Shown here: positions 46,987 to 56,622 of the stretch, in pieces
How the letters are laid out: the number at the start of each line of letters is the position of its first letter
How positions within the stretch are numbered: position 1 is the stretch's first letter
NCBI GenBank assembly: GCA_026415035.1
Contig: JAOAHX010000006.1
Coordinates: 53,081 to 117,080 of the forward strand
Direction of reading: 5' to 3'
Origin: Thermodesulfobacteriota bacterium
GTDB lineage: Bacteria; Desulfobacterota; BSN033; UBA1163
DNA length: 64,000 bases
Position numbers and translations under genes: made by a program
Notes under the pieces: generated by a model
Databases searched by the model: none
Told to the model about the DNA's origin: nothing
The model's input: the letters and a program-made list of their open reading frames with translations, nothing else

Positions 46987-47503
46987 CTTGCCTAAGAAGA
47001 AATGGGCCTCCAAGGAGACAAGATCTGAGAAATCCGGAAAGGAAAAGAAAGAGAAAGGGGGTGCCGAAAAGAGAAAGGCAAACCCGGGGATGAAAGCGGT
47101 TGAGAAGGTGGTAAGAGGAGACATGGACGAAAAAGAAAAGATGGAAAAGTTGGATCAAAAGACCATGGCGCGCCTCAAAAAACTACTGCTCAAAGAGAGG
47201 GAGCAGATCGTGGGAGAGGTGAAACAGACCTATACCTCCTCCCAGGAGATGGGCCAAGATGGGATTCAGGATATCGGGGACGAAGCGGCCAACATCTATA
47301 ACAAACAGATCCTCCTCAGCCTGAACGAGAACGAACGGATGAGGCTTCAAGAGGTGGACGAGGCTCTCGACCGAATGGCCAGTGGCACCTATGGCATCTG
47401 TGAGGAGTGCGGGGAGCCGATCAGCCTGAGGAGGCTCGAGATCCGGCCCTGGGCCAAGTATTGTGTCGCCTGTCTCTCCAAAATGGAAAAGGGGTTGATT
47501 TAG
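46979..47503 (+). CDS. DksA/TraR-type C4 zinc-finger protein
   Basis: Up to 174 residues. DksA family proteins bind in the RNA polymerase secondary channel and act with ppGpp. The coiled-coil arms (LDQKTMARLKKLLLKE, QEVDEALDRMASGTYG) and the zinc finger CEECG...CVAC are clear. The start is uncertain. TTG at 46979 has GGGAG 6 bases upstream and overlaps rsfS, giving a Lys-rich 48-residue extension. ATG at 47123 has GAGGAG 5 bases upstream and gives a 126-residue protein of normal size. Lys-rich extensions are known in deltaproteobacterial DksA-like proteins, so the longer form is kept. Confidence 0.8.
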   Translation: MPNLPKKKWASKETRSEKSGKEKKEKGGAEKRKANPGMKAVEKVVRGDMDEKEKMEKLDQKTMARLKKLLLKEREQIVGEVKQTYTSSQEMGQDGIQDIGDEAANIYNKQILLSLNENERMRLQEVDEALDRMASGTYGICEECGEPISLRRLEIRPWAKYCVACLSKMEKGLI

Positions 47504-47507
47504 TTTC

Positions 47508-48884
47508 ATGCTGACAAAATTGCTCATTCTGACGATCTTAGGGCTCGTCTCGGTCTTCTGCTGGCTCTCCCTGACCAATCCCCTCGACGTGGAATTCCAA
47601 TGTTTCGGGAGGACCTTCCAAACGGATCTCTCCACGCTGATGATCAGCTCCTTCGTCCTGGGAGGGCTGCTCGTCTTCATCGCCATTCTGGCCCGGGATG
47701 CCAAGCGGGCCCTTGAAAATTATCGTCAGGCGAGGCGGAGGCGGAAGGAGCAGGCGATCAAAGAAGAACTCAATAAGGGCATGGAGGACCTCTTACGCGG
47801 TCACCTGGGCAAGGCCAAGGCCCATTTTATCGAAGTGCTAAAGGAAGACCCCTTTCAGAAGGATCTTTACCAGAGGTTGGCCGAGATCTCCGTGAGGGAG
47901 TCGGATGATCCAGAGGCCCTGCGCTGGCTCGAGCGAGGTCAGTGGATCGATCCCAAGAATGTGGAGATTCTGATCCAACAGGCCGAGATCTATCATCGGA
48001 TCGGCCGGGCGGACGAAGCGATTCGGGCCTTGCAACGGGCCGTCCGCCTCGATGAGGCCAACCTCCGGGCCTTCAAAAGGCTTCGGGAGATCTACCGGGA
48101 AAGGAAACAATGGGGGGATGCGATTCGAACCCAGAAATCGATCTTGAAGTTGGTGAAAGGAAAAGAGGCGGAAGAAGAGGAGTTCCATTTCTACCTGGGA
48201 CTGAAGTATGAGTATGCGGAGGACCTGTTGAAGCAGGGGGAAGAGGGGCTCCCGGAGGCCCTCAAGGTGGCCAAGGAGATCGTTCGAGAGGAGAGGACCT
48301 TTGAGCCCGGGTTCGTCCTGTTGGGGGAGATCTATCTCCGGATGGGCAAATGGGCCTCCGCGGGAAAGGTCTGGGGGAAGAGCTTCCGTCGTTTCCGATC
48401 GATCATCTTTCTTCTGCGATTGGAAGACCTCTATCTCAACCGGGAAGACCCCGGATCCCTTCTCCGGATCTATCAGAGGGCCCTGAAGGAAAACCCGGAC
48501 AACTGGATGCTCGCCTTCTTCTATGCCAAGCTCTGTCTGCGGCTGGAAATGCTGGATGAGGCCCTTGAAGAGATTCAGGCCATCGGCCTGAGACAGAGGG
48601 ACTTTCCGGCCCTCCATAGGCTCCTGGCGGAGATCTATCTCCACAAAAAGGACTTCAGCCGGGCGGCCCAGGAGTTTGAAAAGACCTTCGAACTGAGCGG
48701 AACCTCCTATCTTCCCTTTGTCTGCAAAGTGTGCCACAGGGAATCCCCAAACTGGGTCGCCTTCTGTCCCCAGTGCCAACGGTGGTCCACCTATACCGTT
48801 AAAGAGGTAGAAAAGGCAACCTCTCCCCTGCCCCCTCCCCGGCCCTTCTCCCAGGAGGCTTTCATCTCGCTCGAAGAAAGATAG
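47508..48884 (+). CDS. LapA-LapB-like fusion: TPR protein with rubredoxin-type zinc ribbon
   Basis: About 458 residues. Residues 1-90 have two membrane helices around a short periplasmic loop and a basic coiled segment, the LapA (YciS) layout. Residues 90-400 are TPR repeats (LRGHLGKAKAHFIEVLKEDP, AEIYHRIGRADEAIRALQRA), and the end has a zinc ribbon, CKVC...CPQC, as in LapB (YciM). In E. coli LapA and LapB are separate proteins that together control LpxC turnover by FtsH. Here they seem joined. hflKC, modulators of FtsH, are also in the window. The role is inferred. Confidence 0.82.
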   Translation: MLTKLLILTILGLVSVFCWLSLTNPLDVEFQCFGRTFQTDLSTLMISSFVLGGLLVFIAILARDAKRALENYRQARRRRKEQAIKEELNKGMEDLLRGHLGKAKAHFIEVLKEDPFQKDLYQRLAEISVRESDDPEALRWLERGQWIDPKNVEILIQQAEIYHRIGRADEAIRALQRAVRLDEANLRAFKRLREIYRERKQWGDAIRTQKSILKLVKGKEAEEEEFHFYLGLKYEYAEDLLKQGEEGLPEALKVAKEIVREERTFEPGFVLLGEIYLRMGKWASAGKVWGKSFRRFRSIIFLLRLEDLYLNREDPGSLLRIYQRALKENPDNWMLAFFYAKLCLRLEMLDEALEEIQAIGLRQRDFPALHRLLAEIYLHKKDFSRAAQEFEKTFELSGTSYLPFVCKVCHRESPNWVAFCPQCQRWSTYTVKEVEKATSPLPPPRPFSQEAFISLEER

Positions 48885-48911
48885 AAGGGTTCACCCCCCA
48901 GGCGGAAAGGG

Positions 48912-49640
48912 ATGCTCAACCTGCCCAAGAGGCTCCTCCAGTTTCTCCTCCCCTCCCAGTGCGTCGTTTGCGAACGATTCCTGGAGGTCGAACAGGAAGG
49001 TTTCTGTCCGGAGTGTTTCTCGCAGATCCGGTGGATCGGCCCACCCTTTTGTACGTGCTGTGGCATGCCTTTCCCCTCGGAGGAGATCGAGTCCCATCTC
49101 TGCGGTCCTTGTTTGACGGAAAAAAAGTATTTTACAATGGCAAGGGCCTCGGGCAGTTATGAGGGGCCTCTCCGGGAGGCGATTCATCGATGGAAGTATG
49201 AAGGCAGGGATAATCTCACCCCCTTCCTGGGAGAGATTTTGGTCGGGACGTTTCATCGCTACTGGGACGTCTCCTCTTTCGACCTTCTCCTCCCCGTTCC
49301 CCTCCATCCCAAACGATTGAGGGAGCGAGGGTTCAATCAGGCCCTTCTTCTGGCCAAGCATTTGCACCGGAGAACCCGGATCCCTTATAAGAAGGGGCTT
49401 CTGAGGAAGCGGATCGCCACCCCTCCCCAGATCCAGCTGAGCGGCAAGGAGCGGGAGAAGGCCGTCAAGGGTTCTTTCGTCATCCGCGACGAGGAAGCCA
49501 TTGAAGGAAGGAGGATCCTCCTCATCGACGATGTCTATACGACCGGGGCGACGGTGAACGAGTGTTCAAAACTACTGAGAAGGGGGGGCGCCGAGCGGGT
49601 CGACGTGCTCACCCTGGCTCATGCCCTGAAACGTTCTTGA
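48912..49640 (+). CDS. comF: ComF family phosphoribosyltransferase-like protein
   Basis: About 242 residues. N-terminal zinc-finger Cys pairs (CVVC, CPEC, CTCC, CGPC), then a phosphoribosyltransferase domain with the PRPP motif LIDDVYTTGATV near 200. ComF proteins act in natural DNA uptake in some bacteria, others are of unknown function. No other competence genes are near. It follows the TPR gene after 27 bases. Confidence 0.9.
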   Translation: MLNLPKRLLQFLLPSQCVVCERFLEVEQEGFCPECFSQIRWIGPPFCTCCGMPFPSEEIESHLCGPCLTEKKYFTMARASGSYEGPLREAIHRWKYEGRDNLTPFLGEILVGTFHRYWDVSSFDLLLPVPLHPKRLRERGFNQALLLAKHLHRRTRIPYKKGLLRKRIATPPQIQLSGKEREKAVKGSFVIRDEEAIEGRRILLIDDVYTTGATVNECSKLLRRGGAERVDVLTLAHALKRS

Positions 49641-49654
49641 TCGCGAGGCTCTGA

Positions 49655-52600
49655 ATGGCGATCTCTCATCGCCGAAAATTTTTGATTGGGTTATCGATTC
49701 CCATCCTTTTCGTCGGCCTTTTTCTGGCCTTGGGCCTCCCCTACCTTCTTCGGCCCGAGTATTACCGGCACAGCTTCCAGAAGCTCCTGACCGATCATAT
49801 CGGAAGAGAGGTGACCTTTGGGAGGGCCACCATCGGTTTTTGGGGCGGCCTTGGGATCGCCTTGGACGATTTCCGGATTCGAGACCGTTCGAAATCCTAC
49901 GATCTCCTCCAGGCCCAACGGTTGATCGTAACGGCCAAAACCCTTCCCCTTCTGCTCAGACGAGAGTTGAGGTGGAAGCGGTTGACCCTCGAAAAACCGG
50001 TCGGTCGGTTTCACCGGGATCGCACCGGAAGGCTCAATTTCCTCGACGCCCCTTCCGAGGGAGAGACCCTGAGATCGACTCCTCTCAAGATGGTTGAAAC
50101 CTTTGCCACCCTCTTCGGCGGGACCCTCACCCTCCGGTCCGGAGAGTTCTCCTTTAACGACGAATCCTTCGAAGATGGGCCTTTTCTCATCGTGATCAGG
50201 AACCTCGATTTACGCCTCTCGAAGATCGCCAGGGATAAACCTTTTCCTTTTCGTGTGACAGGGGAGGTGCTCCATGGCCCGAGAAAGGGGACCTTCTCCC
50301 TCTCCGGTACAATGGAGGGGTTGCCGGAAGACTTCGACCTCCTAAGGGGGAAAGTGAGGGCCGAGGGGGAATTGAAGGGAATCGAGGTCTCTCACTTTTG
50401 GCCTTATCTCAAAAGACTCCTTCCGATGAAGAGGATTGCAGGGGTCCTCGATCTCAAGGCCAAATATCAGGGCTCTCTCTCCGGGCCCTTCATCGCCTCG
50501 GCCAAGCTCCAACTCAGAGAGGTCACCTACGATCATCCGCAGGCGTTCGCCTACGTCTTCCACCCCAAATGGATCCAGCTCGAGGTGAACGGGAAATACG
50601 ACAATCGAACATTGGAGATCCCGGCCTTGTCGATCGAACTTCCCGAGATCAAATTGAGGGCAAAAGGAAGGATCTATGGAGTGGGGACGAAGGAGATGGG
50701 GATGGAGGCCATGGCCTCGAGCAACGTTTTCGACCTTGCAGAGGGGAGGAGGTTCATTCCCTTCCGAATCATCACCCCGAAGGTCTCCGACCCCCTATTC
50801 CGGGCGGAAGGCAGCGGCCAGGTCCAGATCCTCTCCGTTAGGGTTTCGGGAAAGATCCCCGAGATCGATCACTGCGATGAGCCGAAAAACGCCCATGTGC
50901 TCTCGGTGGAAATGAAGGTCCACAACGCCCGGCTGAAACTCCCCTGGAACCTCCCTCCTCTCGAAGAGCTCAAGGGGCACCTCCTGTTTAAACAGGGTCA
51001 TCTCCATCTGAAGGAGGTGGCAGGAAGGGTCTTTCATTCGAAGATCGAGCAGGCCGAAGGGATATTCTACGAGCTTTTACAGGTTCCCACCCTTGAGGTG
51101 AGGGGCCAGGGTCAATTTCAGATGGCCGACCTCCCTGCCCTGTTACAAACCGAGGTGTTCGCGGAGGATCGGGAGACGAGCGATCTTCTTGGGTCCCTTT
51201 CCTCCCTTTCTGGCACGGCCAACTATCAGCTCCAAGTCCGTGGGAGGCTCAAATCTCCTCTCAAATTTAAGCATCAAGGGAGCTACCACCTCTTCAGGGT
51301 GCGCCTCGTCCACCCTCAAATCCCCTTTCCCCTCTCGATCGGAGAAGGGAAGGTAGGCCTCTCCAATGAAGAGGTCGAATGGTCGGAAGTAAAAATGGAC
51401 GTCGGGACCTCTTCTCTCCTCCTCCACGGCTCGATCAAGAGGGGAGGCCCTTTTGAAGTGTCGGTCAGAGGAAAGATCGATCTGCCTCACCTCCATTCCC
51501 TGATCCGATCTCCGCTCTTTCCACAGCAAGTCCGTCTGAAGGCCGAGGAGATTCAAGCCCTTTCGGGGTCGGGACAGGCAAGCTTCAGGGGAGGAAGGCC
51601 GGCCCCTCTTCAGCCGTTTTCCTATGAGTTTCATTTCGCACCGAAGGAGGCCACCCTTCTTTTCAAGGGGGCGACCCAACCGATCCACCTTCGGGAAGGC
51701 ACCTTCTCTCTCTCTAACGCGGGGGCCACCTGTTCGAAATTAAAAATCCAGTTTTTGAACTCCACGCTGCTCCTGGACGGAACGGTGAGAGAAAACGGGC
51801 TGAACCTCACGGCCTCCGGTTCGATCCATCTCAAAAACATCTCGGATCTGGCCAAGATGACCCTCATCCCCAAACCGCTCCGGACCCTGCTCGATGAGGT
51901 GAAGGAACCTCAGGGAAACGCAGAGCTCCGTCTGCACTGCCAGGGCAGGATGGAGCAGGGGATGGACCTCCTCAAAGAGGGTGAGATCGTGCTGAAGGGC
52001 GTCTCCTTCGGCCACAGGGCGCTTCCCGTTCCCCTCTCTTGGATGGAAGGAAAGGTCCTCTTCTCTTCGCAACAGATTCGACTGGAGGGGATGAGGGGAA
52101 AGCTGGGCGATTCTCCGGTTCACCTTTCTCTCGGCATCTCCCGGCTGATGGAAGGGGCAGGAGAGACCGGTTCGACCCTGGGTAGACGGGTCCAGATCCA
52201 TCTTGCGTCTTCCCAGCTCCATCTCGACCCCATCTTCCCCGAAAGGGAGGACCGAACCCCCCTGTCGTTCGAGAAGGTAAAAGAATGGCTTTCCCGCTTG
52301 ATTCTTGAAGGCAGGGTGGAGATTGAAAAAGGTAGATACAGGGGAGTCGTCTTTCAAGACCTGAAGTTTGAGATGAAGACGGTCAATGGCCGTTTAACCA
52401 TCCGGCCTTTCGAGATCAAGGCGAACGGGGGCATGCTCTGGGGCGAGGCCTGGGTCCAACCCTCAAGGGGAGGGATTCAATTCGAGATGAGACCCCGTCT
52501 CTCCTACATGGAGGCGCCCCCCCTTCTCCACACCCTTCTCAAAAAGGTCGAAGGAGAGAAGGTGCCGGTGACAGGAAGGCTCTCCATCGATCAGGTCCTG

Positions 52601-53161
52601 CTGGCTGGAGAGGGCGGAAATTTTCAAGAGATAAAGGAGTCTCTGCAGGGAAGGCTCCGTTTCGAATTGGAGAACGGGGTGATCGAGAGGGCGAACATCC
52701 TTTCCAAGATCTTCTCCCTCCTCAACGTCTCCCAGCTCTTCAAAGGGAGGCTTCCCGATCTGAAGACGAGGGGGCTTCCATACCATCGGATCACGGCAAC
52801 CTTCAAGGTGAAGGAAGGGGTGGCCTTTACCGAAGATTTTCTGGTCGATAGCGATGCGATGAGGATTACGGCCATAGGAAAGGTGGATTTCGGAAAGAAC
52901 CGGATCGATGCGAAAGTGGGGATTCATCCTCTGGGCACCGTCGATACCATCCTCAGCCACATCCCGATCGCAGGGTATATCCTCACAGGAAAGGATCGGG
53001 CCTTCCTCTCCTATTTCTATGAGGTGAAAGGGGATCTCGATGATCCCGTCATCGAGGCCATCCCCTTCAAGATGATCGGAGAAGGAGTGGTGGGCCTCTT
53101 CAAACGCCTCCTCGAAACTCCCCTGAGGCCTTTTCTTGGGAATAACAGCGATAAAAAATGA
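49655..53161 (+). CDS. AsmA-like envelope protein
   Basis: About 1168 residues. One N-terminal membrane anchor (residues 12-33), then YRHSFQKLLTDHIGREVTFG and a very long beta-rich region, as in AsmA/YhdP/TamB-type proteins. The end is the AsmA C-terminal domain (about 1000-1140: GRLRFELENGVIERANILSK, VGIHPLGTVDTILSHIPIAG). These proteins are thought to form periplasm-spanning grooves that carry phospholipids to the outer membrane. The gene is last in the rsfS operon or close to it; a 138-base gap follows before nrdD. Confidence 0.85.
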   Translation: MAISHRRKFLIGLSIPILFVGLFLALGLPYLLRPEYYRHSFQKLLTDHIGREVTFGRATIGFWGGLGIALDDFRIRDRSKSYDLLQAQRLIVTAKTLPLLLRRELRWKRLTLEKPVGRFHRDRTGRLNFLDAPSEGETLRSTPLKMVETFATLFGGTLTLRSGEFSFNDESFEDGPFLIVIRNLDLRLSKIARDKPFPFRVTGEVLHGPRKGTFSLSGTMEGLPEDFDLLRGKVRAEGELKGIEVSHFWPYLKRLLPMKRIAGVLDLKAKYQGSLSGPFIASAKLQLREVTYDHPQAFAYVFHPKWIQLEVNGKYDNRTLEIPALSIELPEIKLRAKGRIYGVGTKEMGMEAMASSNVFDLAEGRRFIPFRIITPKVSDPLFRAEGSGQVQILSVRVSGKIPEIDHCDEPKNAHVLSVEMKVHNARLKLPWNLPPLEELKGHLLFKQGHLHLKEVAGRVFHSKIEQAEGIFYELLQVPTLEVRGQGQFQMADLPALLQTEVFAEDRETSDLLGSLSSLSGTANYQLQVRGRLKSPLKFKHQGSYHLFRVRLVHPQIPFPLSIGEGKVGLSNEEVEWSEVKMDVGTSSLLLHGSIKRGGPFEVSVRGKIDLPHLHSLIRSPLFPQQVRLKAEEIQALSGSGQASFRGGRPAPLQPFSYEFHFAPKEATLLFKGATQPIHLREGTFSLSNAGATCSKLKIQFLNSTLLLDGTVRENGLNLTASGSIHLKNISDLAKMTLIPKPLRTLLDEVKEPQGNAELRLHCQGRMEQGMDLLKEGEIVLKGVSFGHRALPVPLSWMEGKVLFSSQQIRLEGMRGKLGDSPVHLSLGISRLMEGAGETGSTLGRRVQIHLASSQLHLDPIFPEREDRTPLSFEKVKEWLSRLILEGRVEIEKGRYRGVVFQDLKFEMKTVNGRLTIRPFEIKANGGMLWGEAWVQPSRGGIQFEMRPRLSYMEAPPLLHTLLKKVEGEKVPVTGRLSIDQVLLAGEGGNFQEIKESLQGRLRFELENGVIERANILSKIFSLLNVSQLFKGRLPDLKTRGLPYHRITATFKVKEGVAFTEDFLVDSDAMRITAIGKVDFGKNRIDAKVGIHPLGTVDTILSHIPIAGYILTGKDRAFLSYFYEVKGDLDDPVIEAIPFKMIGEGVVGLFKRLLETPLRPFLGNNSDKK

Positions 53162-53194
53162 ACAAATGTTTTTTTTCACAAGGGCTCCTTTCCC

Positions 53195-53247
53195 TTGACA
53201 AATAACAAGATGTTGTTGTAGTCATTATTGGTCACACTAAATATAGC
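53195..53247 (+). promoter_or_regulatory. nrdD promoter with two NrdR-like boxes
   Basis: -35 TTGACA at 53195-53200 with a weak -10 TGTAGT at 53217-53222. Box 1 ACAAGATGTTGT (53205-53216) and box 2 ACTAAATATAGC (53236-53247) each match 10 of 12 positions of the NrdR consensus ACwATATATwGT and are spaced 31 bp start to start, three helical turns, the usual NrdR arrangement. Box 1 falls inside the promoter spacer, fitting repression. Confidence 0.65.
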
Positions 53248-53299
53248 CTATTCCTGACCCTCTTACCGACCAATCCTGAATTTCAAGGTGGACTGAAAG

Positions 53300-55444
53300 A
53301 TGGCAGAGATCATCGAGATGAGAGAGGAACGTAGAGAGCTCAGAGGCGAGTTAGACACCACGGACATGGCCCTCTTCGTCCGGACTTCCGAAGAGTCGAT
53401 GCACGACTGGAATCGGCAGAGGATTGTCGATGCCCTCCTCAGGGAGACCTATATCGACAGCGATACGGCCAGGGAGATCGCCCGGGAGGTGGAGGACCTC
53501 ATCTTCACCTCCAAGATCAAGATGATCACCGCTCCCTTGATCCGAGAGCTCGTCAACACCAAACTGATCGAACGAGGTCTCGAGGGTGCGAGGAAGATGC
53601 ATACACGTCTCGGAATGCCCCTTTACGATGTGGACCAGCTCATTCTCCACCCTAACAAGGAGAATGCCAATGTCCCTCACGGTCCTGAGGCGACCAACCT
53701 CACCCTCGCCGAGAGGATTAAAAAGGAGTATGCCCTGCTTTCGGTCTTCTCCCAGGAGACGGCCGATGCCCACATGCGGGGGGACATCCATCTGCACGAC
53801 CTCGGCTTTGTGGATCGTCCTTATTGTAGCGGTCAATCCCTCGAATATATTAAGCGTTTCGGCCTGAGCCTGCCCAATTCCATTGCCATGGCCAAGCCTG
53901 CCAAACATCCGGAGGTGCTTCTGGCCCACATGGTGAAGTTCGCCGCTGGGCTTCAGAGCAACTTCGCAGGGGCGATCGGATGGGATGCCGTCAATCTCTT
54001 CTTCGCCCCTTATCTGGTCGGGATGTCGGATCGGGACCTGGAGCAGTTGGCCCAGATGTTGATTTTCGAATTCTCCCAGCAGGCCGTGGCCCGGGGGGGA
54101 CAGGCCATCTTCACGGATATCAATCTTTACTGGGAGGTGCCCAAACACTTCGAGGATGTCCCTGCCATCGGACCCGGGGGGGCCTATACCGGCAAGAACT
54201 ACGGCGACTATCTGAAGGAATCCCAGCGGTTTGTCTGGGCCCTTTTCAATGTCTTTATGGACGGGGATGGCTCTGGGAGGCCCTTCTTCTTCCCGAAACC
54301 CCTCGTCCACATCACGGAGAAATTCTTCCAGACGCCTGGTCACATGGACTTTCTCCACCATATCTGCGAGGTGGCCACAGAAAAGGGAAACACCTATTTT
54401 GTCTTCGACCGGGGGGAGACGGCGAAGATCTCCGAGTGCTGCCGCCTCAGCTTCAAGCTCGAACAGTCCGATCTCCAGGAGGCCAGAGAGCCTTGGAAGA
54501 TGCGTTATTGCGCCCTTCAGAATGTGACGCTTAACCTGCCCAGGGTGGCCTATCTTGCCAAGGGAGAGGACACCCGCCTCTTCTCCAAATTGACCGAATT
54601 TGTCGAGATCGCGGTCAAGGCCCATCTGGAGAAGAAGGCCTTCATCGAAAAACTTCTCTCCCTCGGCGAAAAGGGCCCGCTCGCCCTCCTCGCCATGAAT
54701 CGGGATGGCTCTCCCTATCTGCGGATGCACCGGGCCAGTTTTCTCATCGGGATGGTCGGCCTCAACGAGCTCGTCCAGATCCATACCGGCCAGGAGATGC
54801 ACCAGTCCCGTCAGGCCTTCAAGTTCGGGTTGAAGGTGATCGCCCACATGAAATTGCTGGTTGATAAGTTGAGCCAGCGTCACGGAATGCATTTCGTTCT
54901 CGAACAGACCCCTGCGGAATCGACCGCCTACCGCTTTGCCAAGCTTGACCTGAGGTACCATTCGCCCCTTTCGGGCCGCATCGTCAAAGGCGACCTTTCG
55001 AGAGGAGAGGTTTATTATACCAATTCAACCCATCTGAACGTCTCCGCAGTCCTCAATCCCATTGAGCGGGTGCGACAGGAAGGCCTCTTTCATCCTCTGA
55101 TCGAGGCCGGAGCCCTCACCCATCTCTGGCTCGGCGAGGCCAGGCCCTCGAAGGAGTCGCTGGCCAACTTCGTCCTCAAGACCTTCCGGCAGACCCAGAA
55201 CGACCAGATCGCCTTCTCCCCGGAGTTTACCACGTGCAATGCCTGTAACCGGACAAGCCGGGGGTTGAGGACTGCCTGCGCCTATTGCGGATCGACCGAG
55301 GTGGATGGCATCACCCGCATCACCGGTTACTTCACCAAGCTCTCCAGCTGGAACAAAGGAAAGCTCGGGGAGCTTCGAAATCGTTATCGGAACCAAGGCT
55401 TTCTCGAAACGACCCAGGAAGGGACCGCGCTGAGGGCTGGATAG
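53300..55444 (+). CDS. nrdD: Anaerobic ribonucleoside-triphosphate reductase
   Basis: About 714 residues. Oxygen-sensitive class III ribonucleotide reductase that makes dNTPs. An ATP-cone regulatory domain covers residues 30-115 (SMHDWNRQRIVDALLRET), then the glycyl-radical barrel (YCSGQSLEYI, LQSNFAGAIGWDAVN). Near the end is a zinc site, CNAC and CAYC, and ITRITGYF, whose Gly is the probable radical site, followed by WNKGKLGELRNRYR. The neighbours are a redoxin and nrdG. Predicted control by NrdR. Confidence 0.96.
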   Translation: MAEIIEMREERRELRGELDTTDMALFVRTSEESMHDWNRQRIVDALLRETYIDSDTAREIAREVEDLIFTSKIKMITAPLIRELVNTKLIERGLEGARKMHTRLGMPLYDVDQLILHPNKENANVPHGPEATNLTLAERIKKEYALLSVFSQETADAHMRGDIHLHDLGFVDRPYCSGQSLEYIKRFGLSLPNSIAMAKPAKHPEVLLAHMVKFAAGLQSNFAGAIGWDAVNLFFAPYLVGMSDRDLEQLAQMLIFEFSQQAVARGGQAIFTDINLYWEVPKHFEDVPAIGPGGAYTGKNYGDYLKESQRFVWALFNVFMDGDGSGRPFFFPKPLVHITEKFFQTPGHMDFLHHICEVATEKGNTYFVFDRGETAKISECCRLSFKLEQSDLQEAREPWKMRYCALQNVTLNLPRVAYLAKGEDTRLFSKLTEFVEIAVKAHLEKKAFIEKLLSLGEKGPLALLAMNRDGSPYLRMHRASFLIGMVGLNELVQIHTGQEMHQSRQAFKFGLKVIAHMKLLVDKLSQRHGMHFVLEQTPAESTAYRFAKLDLRYHSPLSGRIVKGDLSRGEVYYTNSTHLNVSAVLNPIERVRQEGLFHPLIEAGALTHLWLGEARPSKESLANFVLKTFRQTQNDQIAFSPEFTTCNACNRTSRGLRTACAYCGSTEVDGITRITGYFTKLSSWNKGKLGELRNRYRNQGFLETTQEGTALRAG

Positions 55445-55518
55445 GGTCCGAAGGGCTCCCCTTCCAACCCATGGAGACCATTTCCATCCCGGGAGGATCC
55501 GGGGTGAGGAGATCACAC

Positions 55519-55797
55519 ATGGAACGCGTCAAAATCTTCGTCAAGGCCAACTGTCCAAGATGTCCGGCGGCCAAGGAGATCGGGAATGCTTTGAAGAGCG
55601 AGGGCATATCGGTCGTCCATTACGACCTCGATACCATCGAAGGCTTAGCCGAAGCCTCCTTTCACAGCATCCTCGCCACGCCCTCGTTCATTGTCGAGGA
55701 TGAAGAGGAGAGGGAGGTGGCAAGCTGGCGGGGTGTGGTCCCCACCCTCCATGAGTTAAAACAGCACCTCTCCGCAACCCGCCACTCCTTCCCTTAA
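55519..55797 (+). CDS. Glutaredoxin-like thiol protein
   Basis: About 92 residues. Thioredoxin fold with the redox pair NCPRCP (Cys12, Cys15) and the cis-Pro region ATPSFIV near 55. The likely role is to reduce NrdD disulfides or serve the same operon; class III enzymes mostly use formate, while some subgroups use thioredoxin-type reductants. The ATG at 55519 has GAGGAG upstream; an in-frame ATG at 55471 would add a non-conserved tail. Confidence 0.8.
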   Translation: MERVKIFVKANCPRCPAAKEIGNALKSEGISVVHYDLDTIEGLAEASFHSILATPSFIVEDEEEREVASWRGVVPTLHELKQHLSATRHSFP

Positions 55798-55905
55798 TCC
55801 GCGGACCCTGAAATCGAAATACCACCGAGGCTGCAGGGAACGTCGTCGACCCCTCGGCCCCCTGTTTGGGTTTGAGGAGGCCTGGACGTTCAACCCCGAT
55901 CGGTC

Positions 55906-56586
55906 ATGGTCGATATCAAGGGATTTTTAGAAACCTCGTTTGTGGATTGGCCGGGGAAGATCTGTTCGGTTCTCTTCCTTCCCCGGTGCAACTTCCGTTG
56001 CCCCTATTGTCACAACCATGGCTTGATCCTCCATCCCGATCGATTCGCCTCGATCCCGATCGCCGAGGTCTTCCGCCGGCTCGCTTCCTTCAAAGGGTGG
56101 ATCGACGGCATCTGTCTGACCGGGGGAGAGCCGACCCTCCACCCTGATCTTCCCCTTTTGGTGCGTCAGATCAAGGAGAGGGGATGGGCGGTCAAACTCG
56201 ACACCAATGGCTCCAATCCGAAGATGCTTCGAACACTGATCGAAGAGGGAGGGATCGACTTTGTGGCCATGGATGTGAAGGCACCTCTGGACCCCTTGAG
56301 TTATGGCCGCATCACCGGCCGTCGCGCTGACCTCGAGGCCATCCGGGAGTCGATCGCCCTCCTCAAAGAGAACCGGGTCGAATATCAATTCAGGATGACG
56401 GTCGTTCCTCTTTTCCATACCGAGGGAGAGGTCCGGGCCCTCGCCCAGCAACTTCGGGCCGGATCTCGCTTGATCCTGCAGAACTTCAACCCTGCCGATC
56501 CCCTGGACCCTTCTCTAAAGAGGTTGAACCCTTACGACCCTAAAACCCTGAAAGAGATGGAGCGGATGGTCCATACCTTTCTTTAA
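55906..56586 (+). CDS. nrdG: Anaerobic ribonucleotide reductase activating protein
   Basis: About 226 residues. Radical SAM activase that places the glycyl radical on NrdD. The 4Fe-4S motif CNFRCPYC is at 28-35, ICLTGGEPTLHP near 63 and VAMDVKAPLD near 120 are also typical. FVDWPGKICSVLFLPRCN is characteristic of the NrdG/PflA-like 'TIGR02495' type found beside class III reductases. Order nrdD-redoxin-nrdG in the same direction supports this. Confidence 0.92.
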   Translation: MVDIKGFLETSFVDWPGKICSVLFLPRCNFRCPYCHNHGLILHPDRFASIPIAEVFRRLASFKGWIDGICLTGGEPTLHPDLPLLVRQIKERGWAVKLDTNGSNPKMLRTLIEEGGIDFVAMDVKAPLDPLSYGRITGRRADLEAIRESIALLKENRVEYQFRMTVVPLFHTEGEVRALAQQLRAGSRLILQNFNPADPLDPSLKRLNPYDPKTLKEMERMVHTFL

Positions 56587-56622
56587 GACCGGCACCCCGA
56601 GGGGAGGAGGGGACTTTTCGAG

